DNA from: Candidatus Fluviicola riflensis
GTDB taxonomy: Bacteria; Bacteroidota; Bacteroidia; Flavobacteriales_D; Crocinitomicaceae
Assembly (NCBI GenBank): GCA_002243285.1
Contig: CP022585.1
Location: 2,220,641-2,284,640 of the forward strand
Length of the DNA stretch: 64,000 nt
Reading direction: 5' to 3'
Below, in pieces: positions 54,341 to 63,771 of this stretch. The notes below the pieces were generated by a model. That model did no database searches and was not told where the DNA came from. It was given only the letters and a program-made list of their open reading frames with translations. Every line of letters begins with the position of its first letter. The first letter of the stretch is position 1. Position numbers and translations under genes: made by a program.

Positions 54341-56980
54341 TTAATGATTGCTGACTGTAACTTTCAGCACCTGACCTTGACCTTCCTTCAGCACTTGAAC
54401 ATAGTAAATACCTGTTGCAAGCGTTCGGGTATCGATCAACAAATGATCTTCAGAAATGACGGTTGTTTCACATAGTATTTGTTGCCCCAAATGATTGGTC
54501 AAAACAACCTGCTGATTTCCAATCTGGTGCCCGATAATATGGAAACAATCAGTTGCCGGATTCGGATAACCAATCGCATTTTCATTACCTGCGATGATAA
54601 CCGACTGAATATCGGAGACTTTAAACGCGCCATCAATGTCTATCTGTTTGAGTCGGTAATAATTGGTACCAGTAAACGGCTCAGCATCCAAGGTTCTGTA
54701 TTCATGCAAGATCTGGGAAGTTTCAGCACCTTGAACAATAGCAATTTCTTCCCAGGTGAATAAATCAGTACTTCGCTGAACACTGAAATAATCATTATCA
54801 ATTTCGGTTTGTGTAGCCCACAACAAATCAACCTTTTGCAATTCATTCAACGTGGCCGTAAAATACATTAGTTCAACCGGTAATGGTGAAACTACATTCA
54901 CGATAGCTGTGACAATACAACCACTTGAATTCATATATGTAATCGTAGTCGTTCCAACAGAAACACCGGTTACCACTCCTCCTGAAGTAATTGTTCCTAC
55001 AGCCGGAGTACCTGATGTCCATGGAGTTGTGGCATGTGCCGTTGCTGAACCGGTCAGGTTAGTTGTACCGCCAACAGGAATTGTGAGAACACCTGAAATA
55101 GTCGGTGCGCCACCTACTGTAACAACTACCGGCACACGAAATGTTCCCGGACAAACTCCTACATAATAAGTTGTGGTTGAAGATAATACCGGTGTTGTAT
55201 AATTTGCTCCGGTACCTATCACCGTACTCCCGAATTGCGTTGAATACCAGGTTAATGTTCCCGGTGCGGTTCCTGTAACAGAAGCTGTAAGTATTGTTGA
55301 CGTATTCGGGCAAATGGTTACGTTGGGTGATGTAATATTGAAGAAAGTCTGAGTTAATCCTGACATTCCGGAAGCTCCCATTGTAGCGCCGTTGGGAGGA
55401 AACAAATTGATTTGTGCCGAATTAGTAGTTCCGTTAGTACCCCCGGCAACAGATTGGGTTGGCGTTCCTGAAGTAAAAGCGATATGACCACCCGCTCCAC
55501 CACCACCTGGACCGTCACCTTCGCTTGCCGTAAAAGCCCCAAGTGAAAGTGCATGATTTCCACCATTACCTCCATTGGCAGAAAGTGTAATCCCTGCAGG
55601 AATAGCAGTTCCGTTGGAAATGGCAATCGCACCGCCGCCTCCGGCACCACCTGCTCCATCATTTCCGAATTTTTGCCCAGCTCCTGGCACCTGATTGGCT
55701 GGATTTGAATTTTGTCCGTTACCGCCATTACTTACAATGCTTCCTGTTCCCGAGATGGTCCCGTAAACGGTCATAAAGACAATTCCACCACCGGTACCAC
55801 CGGCACCACCCTGAGTAGGATTACTATTTGCATCACCGGCGCCACCGCCACCACCCATGAAGATGCGTGAACTTGAGTAAGTCAATGGAAAACCGCCAAA
55901 TCCGCCTTCGTTTCTTCTATAATCACCGGCCCAAGCGGTGTTGTTTGGGCCTATAGCTGATTCATTTTGATTGCTTGTGGAGTAAGAATATCCACCTCGA
56001 CCTCCACCGGAACTGGTAGAAGTAGCAAAGCCTGCTGCTTCCAGATTCCAAATGGCATTGTACCCAGAAACGGGGATTCCGTTCCCTGTGTAAGCACCCG
56101 TTCCGATATTGGCACCACCACCGCCACCGGAATTATGGTTTCCGCCACCGCCACCGCCGTTTGCCGGAGCCGATTTACAATACCTTGAATAGAGCGCATC
56201 ATATTCAGTATAAAAACCACCTATTCCTTCTCCTTTTTCGCCACCTTCTCTTGCGTCATTAGATGCACAATATCCTTTATTGGCCGCCGCACTTGGTGGT
56301 GAACCCATTGTTAATATATCACACACACCTCCGCGGAATCCATAAGCAGATGCAGAAATCATCCCTGTCCCCGTAAGTGTTAAATTTCCATTTACTTCCA
56401 AAGCTACTACTCCGCCGATTGTACCGTTCCAGGTAGCCGGAACAATTGAACAAGCTGTATTTACTGTCAAATCCACAAAACGTGGCACTCTCACCACCTG
56501 AACGTGCCCGGAAGCTGTGTAGGCATATTGCAAACCACACATTAAATTAATGGTCGTTCCGCCGGCAATTGAACGTACCTCCACCAATTCATATCGGCCA
56601 GCATTGTTATATGCTGTCACATTTCCCCACAAGCTTTGAAAAGAACCCCAATCACCCTGATGACCATTGGGAACAGTATAACTCCCTCCCCAACTTGCTG
56701 TTGGTGTTACATCCACATCCATGGTAGCACCTTGCATTTGAATAATCATAATCAGATCGCCTGGAGCAAGTGCTGTAGCAAGAACGCCACTTGTAAGCGT
56801 ATTACTGGCAACGGTTATTGACGTAGCGTTTACAGCGGCATTCGCCGTAACGTTGGTGTAAGCATTGATTTGAGTATTGGCTCCGGTAACAGTGTAAGTA
56901 CCGTTTTTACCTCGCTGGGCAAGGATTGGCATACTAAAAACGCTCAGTAGCAATAAGGTAAGAGTAGTGTTTTTTAACAT
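54341..56980 (-). CDS. Gly-rich T9SS type A surface protein, paralogue of the SprB-repeat protein
   Basis: About 879 residues from ATG 56980 (a further in-frame ATG at 57001 would add 7 residues). Signal peptide MLKNTTLTLLLLSVFSMPILAQ. The next ~600 residues are almost the same as in 49428-54179 (APGDLIMIIQMQGATMDVDV, RYCKSAPANGGGGGGN). Then the two differ: here a BIG2-like Ig domain (~617-690; GTITSGGVVTGVSVGTTTIT), a fibronectin-like segment (LPVELMYFTATLNEL) and a type A sorting domain (from ~797; AIGYPNPATDCFHIIG, TGIYYVQVLKEG). The two genes are 161 bases apart on the same strand and clearly arose by duplication. Confidence 0.92.
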   Translation of the reverse strand: MLKNTTLTLLLLSVFSMPILAQRGKNGTYTVTGANTQINAYTNVTANAAVNATSITVASNTLTSGVLATALAPGDLIMIIQMQGATMDVDVTPTASWGGSYTVPNGHQGDWGSFQSLWGNVTAYNNAGRYELVEVRSIAGGTTINLMCGLQYAYTASGHVQVVRVPRFVDLTVNTACSIVPATWNGTIGGVVALEVNGNLTLTGTGMISASAYGFRGGVCDILTMGSPPSAAANKGYCASNDAREGGEKGEGIGGFYTEYDALYSRYCKSAPANGGGGGGNHNSGGGGGANIGTGAYTGNGIPVSGYNAIWNLEAAGFATSTSSGGGRGGYSYSTSNQNESAIGPNNTAWAGDYRRNEGGFGGFPLTYSSSRIFMGGGGGAGDANSNPTQGGAGGTGGGIVFMTVYGTISGTGSIVSNGGNGQNSNPANQVPGAGQKFGNDGAGGAGGGGAIAISNGTAIPAGITLSANGGNGGNHALSLGAFTASEGDGPGGGGAGGHIAFTSGTPTQSVAGGTNGTTNSAQINLFPPNGATMGASGMSGLTQTFFNITSPNVTICPNTSTILTASVTGTAPGTLTWYSTQFGSTVIGTGANYTTPVLSSTTTYYVGVCPGTFRVPVVVTVGGAPTISGVLTIPVGGTTNLTGSATAHATTPWTSGTPAVGTITSGGVVTGVSVGTTTITYMNSSGCIVTAIVNVVSPLPVELMYFTATLNELQKVDLLWATQTEIDNDYFSVQRSTDLFTWEEIAIVQGAETSQILHEYRTLDAEPFTGTNYYRLKQIDIDGAFKVSDIQSVIIAGNENAIGYPNPATDCFHIIGHQIGNQQVVLTNHLGQQILCETTVISEDHLLIDTRTLATGIYYVQVLKEGQGQVLKVTVSNH

Positions 56981-57035
56981 TTGCGCAATCTTAGAGTCCA
57001 TCTTTGACGTGAAATTTACGAAATGGTTGTAAAAA

Positions 57036-57521
57036 TCAGCTTGTTTTTTTGGAAATAGTTTGCATAATTTGGCTTACCGCTGGACAAACTTCCATATTTT
57101 TTCGTGTGAGATCTAAGATTTGATACATGTTTTTGCGATCAGTATGCGGGTATTCTCTACAAGCAAGCGGACGATCTTCATAAACACTGCAATAATTATC
57201 GTTTCCTAAAAAAGGACAAGGCGCTACGGTTAATACATAATCACCGTCCGAATCCATTCTCAGATATTGAGTAATAAATGCCGATTCGGAAAGCCGCAAA
57301 CGCTTTGCCAGTCTCCGAATATCAATGTCTCTGAAAATAGGACTCGTGGTTTTGCAACAGTTCGCACACGTGAGGCAATCGATCTTTTTGAAAACCTGTA
57401 CGTGCTCCTGATGAAACATTGTGTCCAATGTTCGGGGATTGACTTTCTTCAATCGCAGAGCGACCTTTTTGTATACTTCTTTATCAGCCAGGGCCTGTTG
57501 CAAAAGATGTGCATATTTCAT
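57036..57521 (-). CDS. YkgJ-family cysteine cluster protein
   Basis: 161 residues with the CxxCxxCC cluster CLTCANCCKTTS (residues ~54-61), then APCPFLGNDNYCSVYEDRPLACREYP, which supplies three further Cys. The family is thought to bind zinc or an iron-sulphur cluster; role unclear. It is divergent from the flavoprotein at 57581, with only 59 bases between the starts. Confidence 0.9.
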   Translation of the reverse strand: MKYAHLLQQALADKEVYKKVALRLKKVNPRTLDTMFHQEHVQVFKKIDCLTCANCCKTTSPIFRDIDIRRLAKRLRLSESAFITQYLRMDSDGDYVLTVAPCPFLGNDNYCSVYEDRPLACREYPHTDRKNMYQILDLTRKNMEVCPAVSQIMQTISKKTS

Positions 57522-57580
57522 TCTGCAAAATTAGTAGATGTTGGCACGCAATTAGCACGAACTTATTATATTCGTTGAAT

Positions 57581-59077
57581 ATGACAGATGAACGTTTTGA
57601 CCTTGTGGTCATTGGAGGAGGTCCTGCGGGATATGCAGCTGCCATGCGGGCAATTGATTATGGGAAACGCGTTTGTTTAATTGAACGGGAACGAGTTGGC
57701 GGAGCCGGAGTGTATAACGGAGCCCTGTCTTCAAAAACACTTTGGGAAATTTCGCAGAAAGTAGCCAGTGTGAATGATACCATTCTTGGAAAAGGCCGCG
57801 AGAAATTTTACCTCAATTGGAATGATATCAGTTCTACCGTTGATGAGGCTGTTTTCGAACGTAAATTTCAGTATTCCTGTCATTTAAAGTTGCTACAAAC
57901 CGAAACGATGAACAAGCTGCTCACGTATCATCGTGGGATAGGGCGTTTCATCAGCGATCATGAAATTGAAATTTTACATGATGGTGAAAAACGGATCGTT
58001 TATGGCGACAAGATCATTGTAGCAACCGGCAGCAGGCCTCGTAAGATGAAGGATGTTGAGGTGGACGAACGAACCATTTTCACCAGCGACGGCATCGAAC
58101 ATTTGTCTGATTATCCCAAAAGTCTTGTGATTGTAGGTGCGGGTGTCATCGGTTGTGAATACGCTACTATTTTTTCCAATTTCGGAAAAACCAAAGTATA
58201 CATTATTGATCGGCAAGACAGGATCCTTCCTTTTGAAGATGCAGACATTTCGACTATTGTAAGCGAAAATCTAGAGAAAAAAGGAGTAACAATTCACCAC
58301 AATGCACAATTGGAACGCCTGGAAAACCGTGGTGATCATGTTGAATACGAATTGTCTTACCCCGATGGAAAACGGGAAACCATCCAGGTTGAAAAAGCGC
58401 TGTTATCGATAGGTCGAATTCCGAATGTGGAACAGCTGAACCTTGAAGCCGCGGGTGTTTTGATGTCGAAACGTGGTGTACATATCGGTGACGATGATAC
58501 GGTTACAAATGTACCGCATATTTATGCAGTAGGCGATGTCTCGGGAAGAATTGCTTTGGTAAATATGGGCGAAATTGAAGCGCGGCATGCGGTTGAACTT
58601 GCTTACGGAAGTGTTGACGAGCGATTGAATTACGACAACATTTGTACGATCATGTTCCTGCAGCCGGAAGTGGCCGCTGTTGGATTCAATGAGCAATACT
58701 GCCTGAAAAACAATATTCCGGTGAAAATCGTGAAGATCGATTATTCGGTGATTGCACGCGCTATTGCAATGCGAAAAACACAAGGTTTCTTTAAGATCAT
58801 TGTCACAAACGATTCCGAAATGAAGATTTTGGGAATGCGTGCCGTTGGTGAACATGCTTCTACCGCGATTCAGGCAATCGGGTTACTCATCAAACTGAAT
58901 ATGCCGATCCATGTGATTGCCGAGTTGGTCCACCCGCATCCTTCCATTGCCGAAGGAATTCAGGAATGTGTGCGAATGCTGCTCAATAGTTCCATTTTCA
59001 AATCGTCGGTGTTTAAAGATAAACTGGCTTGTTATTCGCTGGTTGATGGTGTAAAGACGCCGCTGGAACGGTTATGA
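57581..59077 (+). CDS. Lipoamide-dehydrogenase-like flavoprotein lacking the redox disulfide
   Basis: 498 residues from ATG 57581; an open frame further upstream overlaps the divergent gene and is rejected. FAD is bound by VVIGGGPAGYAAA (9-21) and NAD(P) by VIVGAGVIGCEYATIF (~180-195), with FAD closure in HIYAVGDVSGR. The C-terminal interface domain holds HPHPSIAEGIQE with the His-Glu pair. The site that reads GGTCLNVGCIPSK in lipoamide dehydrogenases reads GGAGVYNGALSSK here (40-52), so both redox Cys are replaced (Gly43, Ala48). It may act as a transhydrogenase-like or other NAD(P)H oxidoreductase. Confidence 0.9.
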   Translation: MTDERFDLVVIGGGPAGYAAAMRAIDYGKRVCLIERERVGGAGVYNGALSSKTLWEISQKVASVNDTILGKGREKFYLNWNDISSTVDEAVFERKFQYSCHLKLLQTETMNKLLTYHRGIGRFISDHEIEILHDGEKRIVYGDKIIVATGSRPRKMKDVEVDERTIFTSDGIEHLSDYPKSLVIVGAGVIGCEYATIFSNFGKTKVYIIDRQDRILPFEDADISTIVSENLEKKGVTIHHNAQLERLENRGDHVEYELSYPDGKRETIQVEKALLSIGRIPNVEQLNLEAAGVLMSKRGVHIGDDDTVTNVPHIYAVGDVSGRIALVNMGEIEARHAVELAYGSVDERLNYDNICTIMFLQPEVAAVGFNEQYCLKNNIPVKIVKIDYSVIARAIAMRKTQGFFKIIVTNDSEMKILGMRAVGEHASTAIQAIGLLIKLNMPIHVIAELVHPHPSIAEGIQECVRMLLNSSIFKSSVFKDKLACYSLVDGVKTPLERL

Positions 59078-59104
59078 TTATGTAGGAACACAAATTACCA
59101 CACA

Positions 59105-59142
59105 CAAAAAAGGAGCCTGATCACAGACTCCTTTAATTTTTT
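59105..59142. terminator. Bidirectional Rho-independent terminator
   Basis: AAAGGAG-c-CTG / CAG-a-CTCCTTT hairpin with ATCA loop, with an A-run before and a T-run after it. It separates the convergent genes ending at 59077 and 59160. Confidence 0.85.
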
Positions 59143-59159
59143 CAAGATTTTCTATTTTC

Positions 59160-59852
59160 TTAGATTACTCCCAGAACGATTAACAACGCATAAATTACAG
59201 CTGCCAATCCGCACAACCAGGCGATACCCCCGCCAAAGAATGCAAAACCGATTCCGAAACCAACGATTGCTAAAATCAAATCAATCCAGAAACGTGTTGT
59301 AATTCCTTCGTAAAGTGCAACTGCAAGCGGTGGAATAATAATGGCCAAAATAACCAAAAGCACCAGCATTGCTCCGCTTTCAGAAGAACCTTTTGCCGCC
59401 ATATTTTGGGCGATTGTCGCTTTTTCTCTTAACGGAACGTAGTATTCATGCTCGCGTTGTTTACGCTGACGTACCTGTGCAGGTTTCGTTTCCTTTTTAG
59501 TGGAAGAAGCAACCTTTTTCTTCGGTGTTGTTTTCTCGTCGGAACGTTGTGGCTGCTGCGGTTGTCCCTGATCGTTTCTGATCGTTTTATCCTGTTGAAG
59601 AACAGTAGTTTGAACTGGCTTTTTTTCCAATTGCAAAACAGCAACTTGATCCGTTCCTTCTTCTTGAAGAGTTAAGTCATTTGTTGTTTTATCATCAGAT
59701 GATTTGAAACCATGGTTTTTATTGTGGTAAAAACCTTTTGTATACTTACGTTTTTGAATGGAAGAACCACCAAAACCGTCACGCGAAACGCCACATGAAG
59801 CTAGTAAAATGGTCATTATGAGCGCTGAAGCAAAAAGATGTATTGTTTTCAT
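59160..59852 (-). CDS. Lipoprotein-anchored protein with C-terminal YqaE/Pmp3 membrane domain
   Basis: 230 residues. The N-terminus is a lipoprotein-like signal (MKTIHLFASALIMTILLASC, Cys20). About 110 polar residues follow, with Lys/Gln-rich tracts (TTPKKKVASSTKKETKPAQ). The end has a Pmp3/YqaE domain (LVILAIIIPPLAVALYEGIT, TRFWIDLILAIVGFGIGF) plus a further hydrophobic segment. Stand-alone Pmp3 proteins are ~50-residue membrane proteins linked to cation/stress responses. The fused lipobox and linker is seen in Bacteroidota, but topology is puzzling: the lipid anchor suggests an outer face, the helices an inner membrane. Confidence 0.82.
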   Translation of the reverse strand: MKTIHLFASALIMTILLASCGVSRDGFGGSSIQKRKYTKGFYHNKNHGFKSSDDKTTNDLTLQEEGTDQVAVLQLEKKPVQTTVLQQDKTIRNDQGQPQQPQRSDEKTTPKKKVASSTKKETKPAQVRQRKQREHEYYVPLREKATIAQNMAAKGSSESGAMLVLLVILAIIIPPLAVALYEGITTRFWIDLILAIVGFGIGFAFFGGGIAWLCGLAAVIYALLIVLGVI

Positions 59853-59885
59853 ATTTTGTGGTAAATTTTGTTAGTCAAATATAGG

Positions 59886-60764
59886 TTATTTTCCTTTAAG
59901 CTCCATTGCTTTTAAGGTATTTATCATCAGCGACGCAATGGTCATTGGGCCTACTCCACCGGGAACTGGCGTGATATAAGAACATTTCGGAGCCACCTCG
60001 TCAAAAGCCACATCACCAGCCAAACGCCAGCCACGTTCACGCGACGGATCAATTACACGCGTAGTTCCAACGTCAACAACCACAGCGCCCTCTTTTACCA
60101 TATCAGCCGTAATGAACCCCGGATTTCCGACAGCAGCTACCAAAATATCCGCCTGGTTACAGATTTCGCGGATATTTTCGGAACGTGAATGTACCAATGT
60201 CACCGTGCAATTACCCATATCGGTATTGCGGCCAAGTAACAAACTCAACGGTGTTCCCACAATATTACTTCGCCCGACAACCACGCAGTTTTTACCCGAA
60301 GTTTCAATGTTGTAACGTCGCAGTAATTCTACAATTCCGGCCGGAGTTGCAGGTACAAACCCGGGAAGGTTCAGCATCATATTTCCCACATTGATCGGGT
60401 GAAAACCGTCGACATCTTTCTTCGGATCGATCGCCAGGGTTACTTTCATTTCGTCAATATGCTCAGGAAGTGGTAATTGAACAATAAAACCGTCGATGCT
60501 TTTATCTTCATTGAGTGCTTTTACTTTATTCAGCAACACTTCTTCCGAAACCGAATCATCGTAGCGAATCAATGTGCTTTCAAACCCGATTTCCTCGCAG
60601 GCTTTCACTTTAGAGTTTACATAACTCACAGATCCACCGTCGTTCCCAACCAAAATCGCCGCCAAATGAGGAATTTTGCGGCCTTCGGCTTTTCGATCTT
60701 TCACAAGAACCGCCAGCTCTTTTTTGATGATTTCCGCTGTTTGTTTACCGTTGAGAATTTCCAT
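59886..60764 (-). CDS. folD: Bifunctional methylenetetrahydrofolate dehydrogenase/cyclohydrolase
   Basis: 292 residues from ATG 60764 ([17 protein letters not shown]); an open leader of 54 codons upstream is rejected because it has no homology and overlaps the next gene. FolD interconverts 5,10-methylene- and 10-formyl-tetrahydrofolate. Visible are the active-site region [17 protein letters not shown] with catalytic Lys, QLPLPEHID, and the nucleotide motif [19 protein letters not shown] with VTPVPGG-like [12 protein letters not shown]. Length is standard. It is divergent from the 60859 gene. Confidence 0.97.
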   Translation of the reverse strand: MEILNGKQTAEIIKKELAVLVKDRKAEGRKIPHLAAILVGNDGGSVSYVNSKVKACEEIGFESTLIRYDDSVSEEVLLNKVKALNEDKSIDGFIVQLPLPEHIDEMKVTLAIDPKKDVDGFHPINVGNMMLNLPGFVPATPAGIVELLRRYNIETSGKNCVVVGRSNIVGTPLSLLLGRNTDMGNCTVTLVHSRSENIREICNQADILVAAVGNPGFITADMVKEGAVVVDVGTTRVIDPSRERGWRLAGDVAFDEVAPKCSYITPVPGGVGPMTIASLMINTLKAMELKGK

Positions 60765-60858
60765 GTAGTGAATTTTGGTGCAAATATAACGATTCGATTC
60801 TGCTTGCGGACTACAATTCTTTGTGCAATAATGTGTAATACCAATCGTTTTTACAACC

Positions 60859-61851
60859 ATGAAACCAGTCATCCTCCTACTTATCCTTTTGGTTCCCTGT
60901 GTGCTTTTCGCACAAATTGACAGCACGAATCTGGCTAACGATGAAGATCAGATTCTGCAGAAAATTCAACCTGACGAACCAAGCGAACCGATCATCCGTT
61001 TCGGGACCGAACAAATCAATTTATTAGGAAAATGGTGTTATGCTGAAATCGACAGTAATTCATTTGTTCTTTCGAAAATACCCGATTCTATTATTCCCAA
61101 AAACTGTCTTGAAATCTCCTTTGGTTATTGGGGATTTATCGGGGAAGAAATGAACAGAAGTTTTTCGGTGATCGATTCAGTGTTTCAATTTCATTTCTTT
61201 ACGGAAAACAACTATTTCACCAAAAGCTACACGATTAGTCAATACAATGAAAACCAACTGTTTTTCAAGTATCTGAAAACAGATTCGAGAACTATCTCAG
61301 CTAATCAAACGACGAAACAAACATCCATTCAGCTCACCCATCAGTTCAAAAACAAAACAGCCGATTTGTCGCTTGACCGTGTTTTCAGACTTACAGTTGA
61401 CAGTATTTATTATCGTGGAGAAGTACTACAATCAGACAATTGTGTTATTGTGTTCCATGCTTATTTTGTTGACGGAACAGAAAAAGATTCCATTTACCGG
61501 TTTTCACTTGATTCAGTTAGTGGAATATCTTATTACACAGCAAAACATCCCGAGCGATTTTTTGAAAAGAACAGAAATCCTCCGTCGAAAATGCAGGAGA
61601 AGCTGGACGACGCGTTCAGAGTAATCGGCTACATTGGCGGTATGTCAATTCTGGCAACAGTTATCAGCAGCTCTGCCGGAAAAAAATCAGATGAAGGTGA
61701 ATCGGATGTAAAAGCTGGAATTGATCCGGTACTTGTTCAAATCGGCCTCATCAGCGGACTCCTTAATTTCACTTATTATTCAGCCATCATACTTCACCGC
61801 AGCTTAATCACTGATCAGTATGACTTAACGGAAGAATGGTTCACATATTAA
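60859..61851 (+). CDS. Exported/membrane protein of unknown function
   Basis: 330 residues with a signal peptide ([19 protein letters not shown]). The middle is beta-rich ([29 protein letters not shown] segments). A probable membrane segment is near 255-272 ([20 protein letters not shown]), and another lies near 290-312 ([19 protein letters not shown]). No family recognised. It is divergent from folD with 94 bases between the starts. Confidence 0.75.
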   Translation: MKPVILLLILLVPCVLFAQIDSTNLANDEDQILQKIQPDEPSEPIIRFGTEQINLLGKWCYAEIDSNSFVLSKIPDSIIPKNCLEISFGYWGFIGEEMNRSFSVIDSVFQFHFFTENNYFTKSYTISQYNENQLFFKYLKTDSRTISANQTTKQTSIQLTHQFKNKTADLSLDRVFRLTVDSIYYRGEVLQSDNCVIVFHAYFVDGTEKDSIYRFSLDSVSGISYYTAKHPERFFEKNRNPPSKMQEKLDDAFRVIGYIGGMSILATVISSSAGKKSDEGESDVKAGIDPVLVQIGLISGLLNFTYYSAIILHRSLITDQYDLTEEWFTY

Positions 61852-61979
61852 ATTACCTGCTAATCGCTTAAATCGCCCTTTCACTCAACAAGAAAGTCAG
61901 TTTGCTAAAGCACAGGGATTACATTACAACCTATTGAAGTTGGGAGGCGTCTTTAGAGTAGGTTCAAAACTATTTGGTC

Positions 61980-62366
61980 ATGGAAAAAAGACTTATCAAA
62001 CGAAGCATTATGCGAAGCGGAGCTATCCAGCAGGTCAACGATGCTACAGTTGTGTTGCGACATTTCATTGAATTGAGCGCCAAATTGCTTCCTTTTTTTA
62101 ACGAGCTTTCGAAAAAGGATAAGTTATTGCCACGCGAAGCTTTGGACAGACAACGCATTATAGATGTATTTCACGGTTACAAATTCGATACATCAACCTC
62201 AATGATTTTAATGAATTCAAGTATTTTGGATACGATTCAACGTACATTCCAGCATATTGAAAAACGCATTCCGGGCGAACAATCGGAAGCCGACAATGCC
62301 ATAGAGCAGTTCTTCTCAGAACACGAATGCCTGGTAAATGACTGGTTACAAACCGACAACAATTAA
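61980..62366 (+). CDS. Small helical cytoplasmic protein of unknown function
   Basis: 128 residues from ATG 61980 (MEKRLIKRSIMRSG). A TTG two codons upstream is also open. The protein is basic at the N-terminus and acidic at the end (SEADNAIEQFFSEHECLVND), predominantly helical, with no signal peptide and no motif I know. Amino-acid periodicity looks coding and no gene competes on the other strand. A conserved regulatory or helical-bundle role is possible, but unproven. Confidence 0.6.
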   Translation: MEKRLIKRSIMRSGAIQQVNDATVVLRHFIELSAKLLPFFNELSKKDKLLPREALDRQRIIDVFHGYKFDTSTSMILMNSSILDTIQRTFQHIEKRIPGEQSEADNAIEQFFSEHECLVNDWLQTDNN

Positions 62367-62489
62367 ATCGCAATAAGAGGAAGGATTGAGCCGGGCAATG
62401 GTGATGCGCGAATTGCTCAAAAACATGTTTAGATAAGGAACATTGTCCGCTTGATCTTTTCTACCGAATTTCATCCACACTGAAATAGC

Positions 62490-62714
62490 TTCATCAGCTT
62501 CGCTGATGAAAATGATTAAAAAAATCCCACTTCATTCGTCGTGGCGAGCGCGCTAATTGCCGTCCCGTAGGGACGCAATATGGTAACAACTCCCCCATGA
62601 AAAACACAACCCCGTAGGGGTTGGACAACCACAAATAATACAATGTCTTACCCCTACCGGGGTAAAACGAATGGATTAAACGTTTGTTCTACAATATTTT
62701 GTCCCTACGGGACA
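62490..62714. repeat. Cluster of REP-like short palindromes
   Basis: Five hairpins in 225 bases: TTCATCAGC-TTC-GCTGATGAA (62490-62510), CGTCCC-GTA-GGGACG (62561-62575), AACCCC-GTA-GGGGTT (62608-62622), TTACCCC-TACC-GGGGTAA (62648-62665) and TGTCCC-TAC-GGGACA (62700-62714). The last four share a C-run/TA/G-run core. The gap 62367-62847 has no gene. The words GACATCTGTGGCAAA near 62790 echo the end of the 29125-29390 element. Confidence 0.8.
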
Positions 62715-62847
62715 TTGTGCTAATAAAAGCGAACGGTTAGGATGTCTATTGTCAGACTGAATGCTTGCATTCATTATCTACGAACATCTGACATCTGTGG
62801 CAAAAAGTATATGGCAAACATTCAGGGGATTTTCAGCATCGAAAATC

Positions 62848-63714
62848 CTATAATTTCCGCTTTTCCAACCAACCATAAACCGCCGTTTCCTGTAGGTTAT
62901 TGGGATTGATTACTTTATTATCTGTGATATCCGGCGGAGTTTGCATACGTACATACAACCAACCGTTTTCCTGGGCGATTACTTTGTAAAGTGATCCTTT
63001 TTTATACGGAGCAATAACGTTTGATTGTACACGTCTGCTCCAGGCGTTTTTAGAAATGACGGAACCTGACCAACGTAATTGCACTCCTTTTTTTGTTTCT
63101 TTCAATTGATTGGAAAAACTGCTTTTCTTCGGAAAAAAAGTTCCCTTCATGTCACCAACTCCTCTGCACACAAAATACCGTTTCACCGCTTGTAGTTTCC
63201 CGTCAACCAAGCGTAAACGATTGAGGTTGTGCGACGCATTCAAGCAGCACGGATATTGGTGATGGTACAACAAAATCTCTTGTGTGTTCGGATGGATTTT
63301 ATACGCTAAAATGTGACCGATCTCGTCATAAATCCGAGTCAATTCGCCATTGGCGGAACGAAAAATCTCTACATGCTCTTTTTCATCGTCTTTGCTTACA
63401 AATCCTTCAAAAACAAGCTCTGGCGTGTCATCATGGTTGAGGTCGATTAAACGAAACCGCTCTTTGAAAACGGAATAATACGCATTGAAATCGGCGGTTA
63501 ATGAAAATGCCCGTGTTCCTTCATGATTCAGGATATCACGATCAAACAATGAACGAACCCATTTTTCTTTGAGCACAGCATCGTTTTCAGTAACAAGCGA
63601 CAAATCCGTTTGCGGTTGATGAATGAACAACTCCGGGTTTACCCGTGTCATATCAACACTTGCGTGAAGAGAAACCGACAGGAAAACGGCAAAAAAGCAG
63701 CTGATTCTTTTCAT
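62848..63714 (-). CDS. Secreted protein with C-terminal SH3-like region
   Basis: 288 residues with a signal peptide (MKRISCFFAVFLSVSLHASV). The middle contains an FG-GAP-like fragment (RFRLIDLNHDDTPELVFEG), and the last ~70 residues resemble a bacterial SH3 domain (VIAPYKKGSLYKVIAQENGW, LYVRMQTP, VYGWLEKRKL). SH3b domains often bind peptidoglycan or peptides. Cys pairs (YPCCLNASH) may form disulfides. Function unknown. It follows the Clp gene on the same strand, separated from it by a hairpin. Confidence 0.8.
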   Translation of the reverse strand: MKRISCFFAVFLSVSLHASVDMTRVNPELFIHQPQTDLSLVTENDAVLKEKWVRSLFDRDILNHEGTRAFSLTADFNAYYSVFKERFRLIDLNHDDTPELVFEGFVSKDDEKEHVEIFRSANGELTRIYDEIGHILAYKIHPNTQEILLYHHQYPCCLNASHNLNRLRLVDGKLQAVKRYFVCRGVGDMKGTFFPKKSSFSNQLKETKKGVQLRWSGSVISKNAWSRRVQSNVIAPYKKGSLYKVIAQENGWLYVRMQTPPDITDNKVINPNNLQETAVYGWLEKRKL

Positions 63715-63724
63715 GATAAATCAT

Positions 63725-63752
63725 GAAAGGCTCCTCCAAAGAGAAGCCTTTC
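63725..63752 (-). terminator. Hairpin after the Clp ATPase gene
   Basis: GAAAGGCT / AGCCTTTC stem with a 12-base loop, 20 bases past the stop at 63772. T-run is weak, so termination efficiency is uncertain. Confidence 0.6.
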
Positions 63753-63771
63753 GTATTGAAATGTGACTAAT

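Noticed and set aside
60765..60926. 54-residue N-terminal extension of FolD
   Set aside because: No homology to FolD, overlaps the divergent gene, and the internal ATG gives the standard length.
62367..62847. Possible tRNA or structured RNA gene in the large gap
   Set aside because: The hairpins are short, independent and of REP type; no cloverleaf or T-arm GGTTCGA pattern was found.
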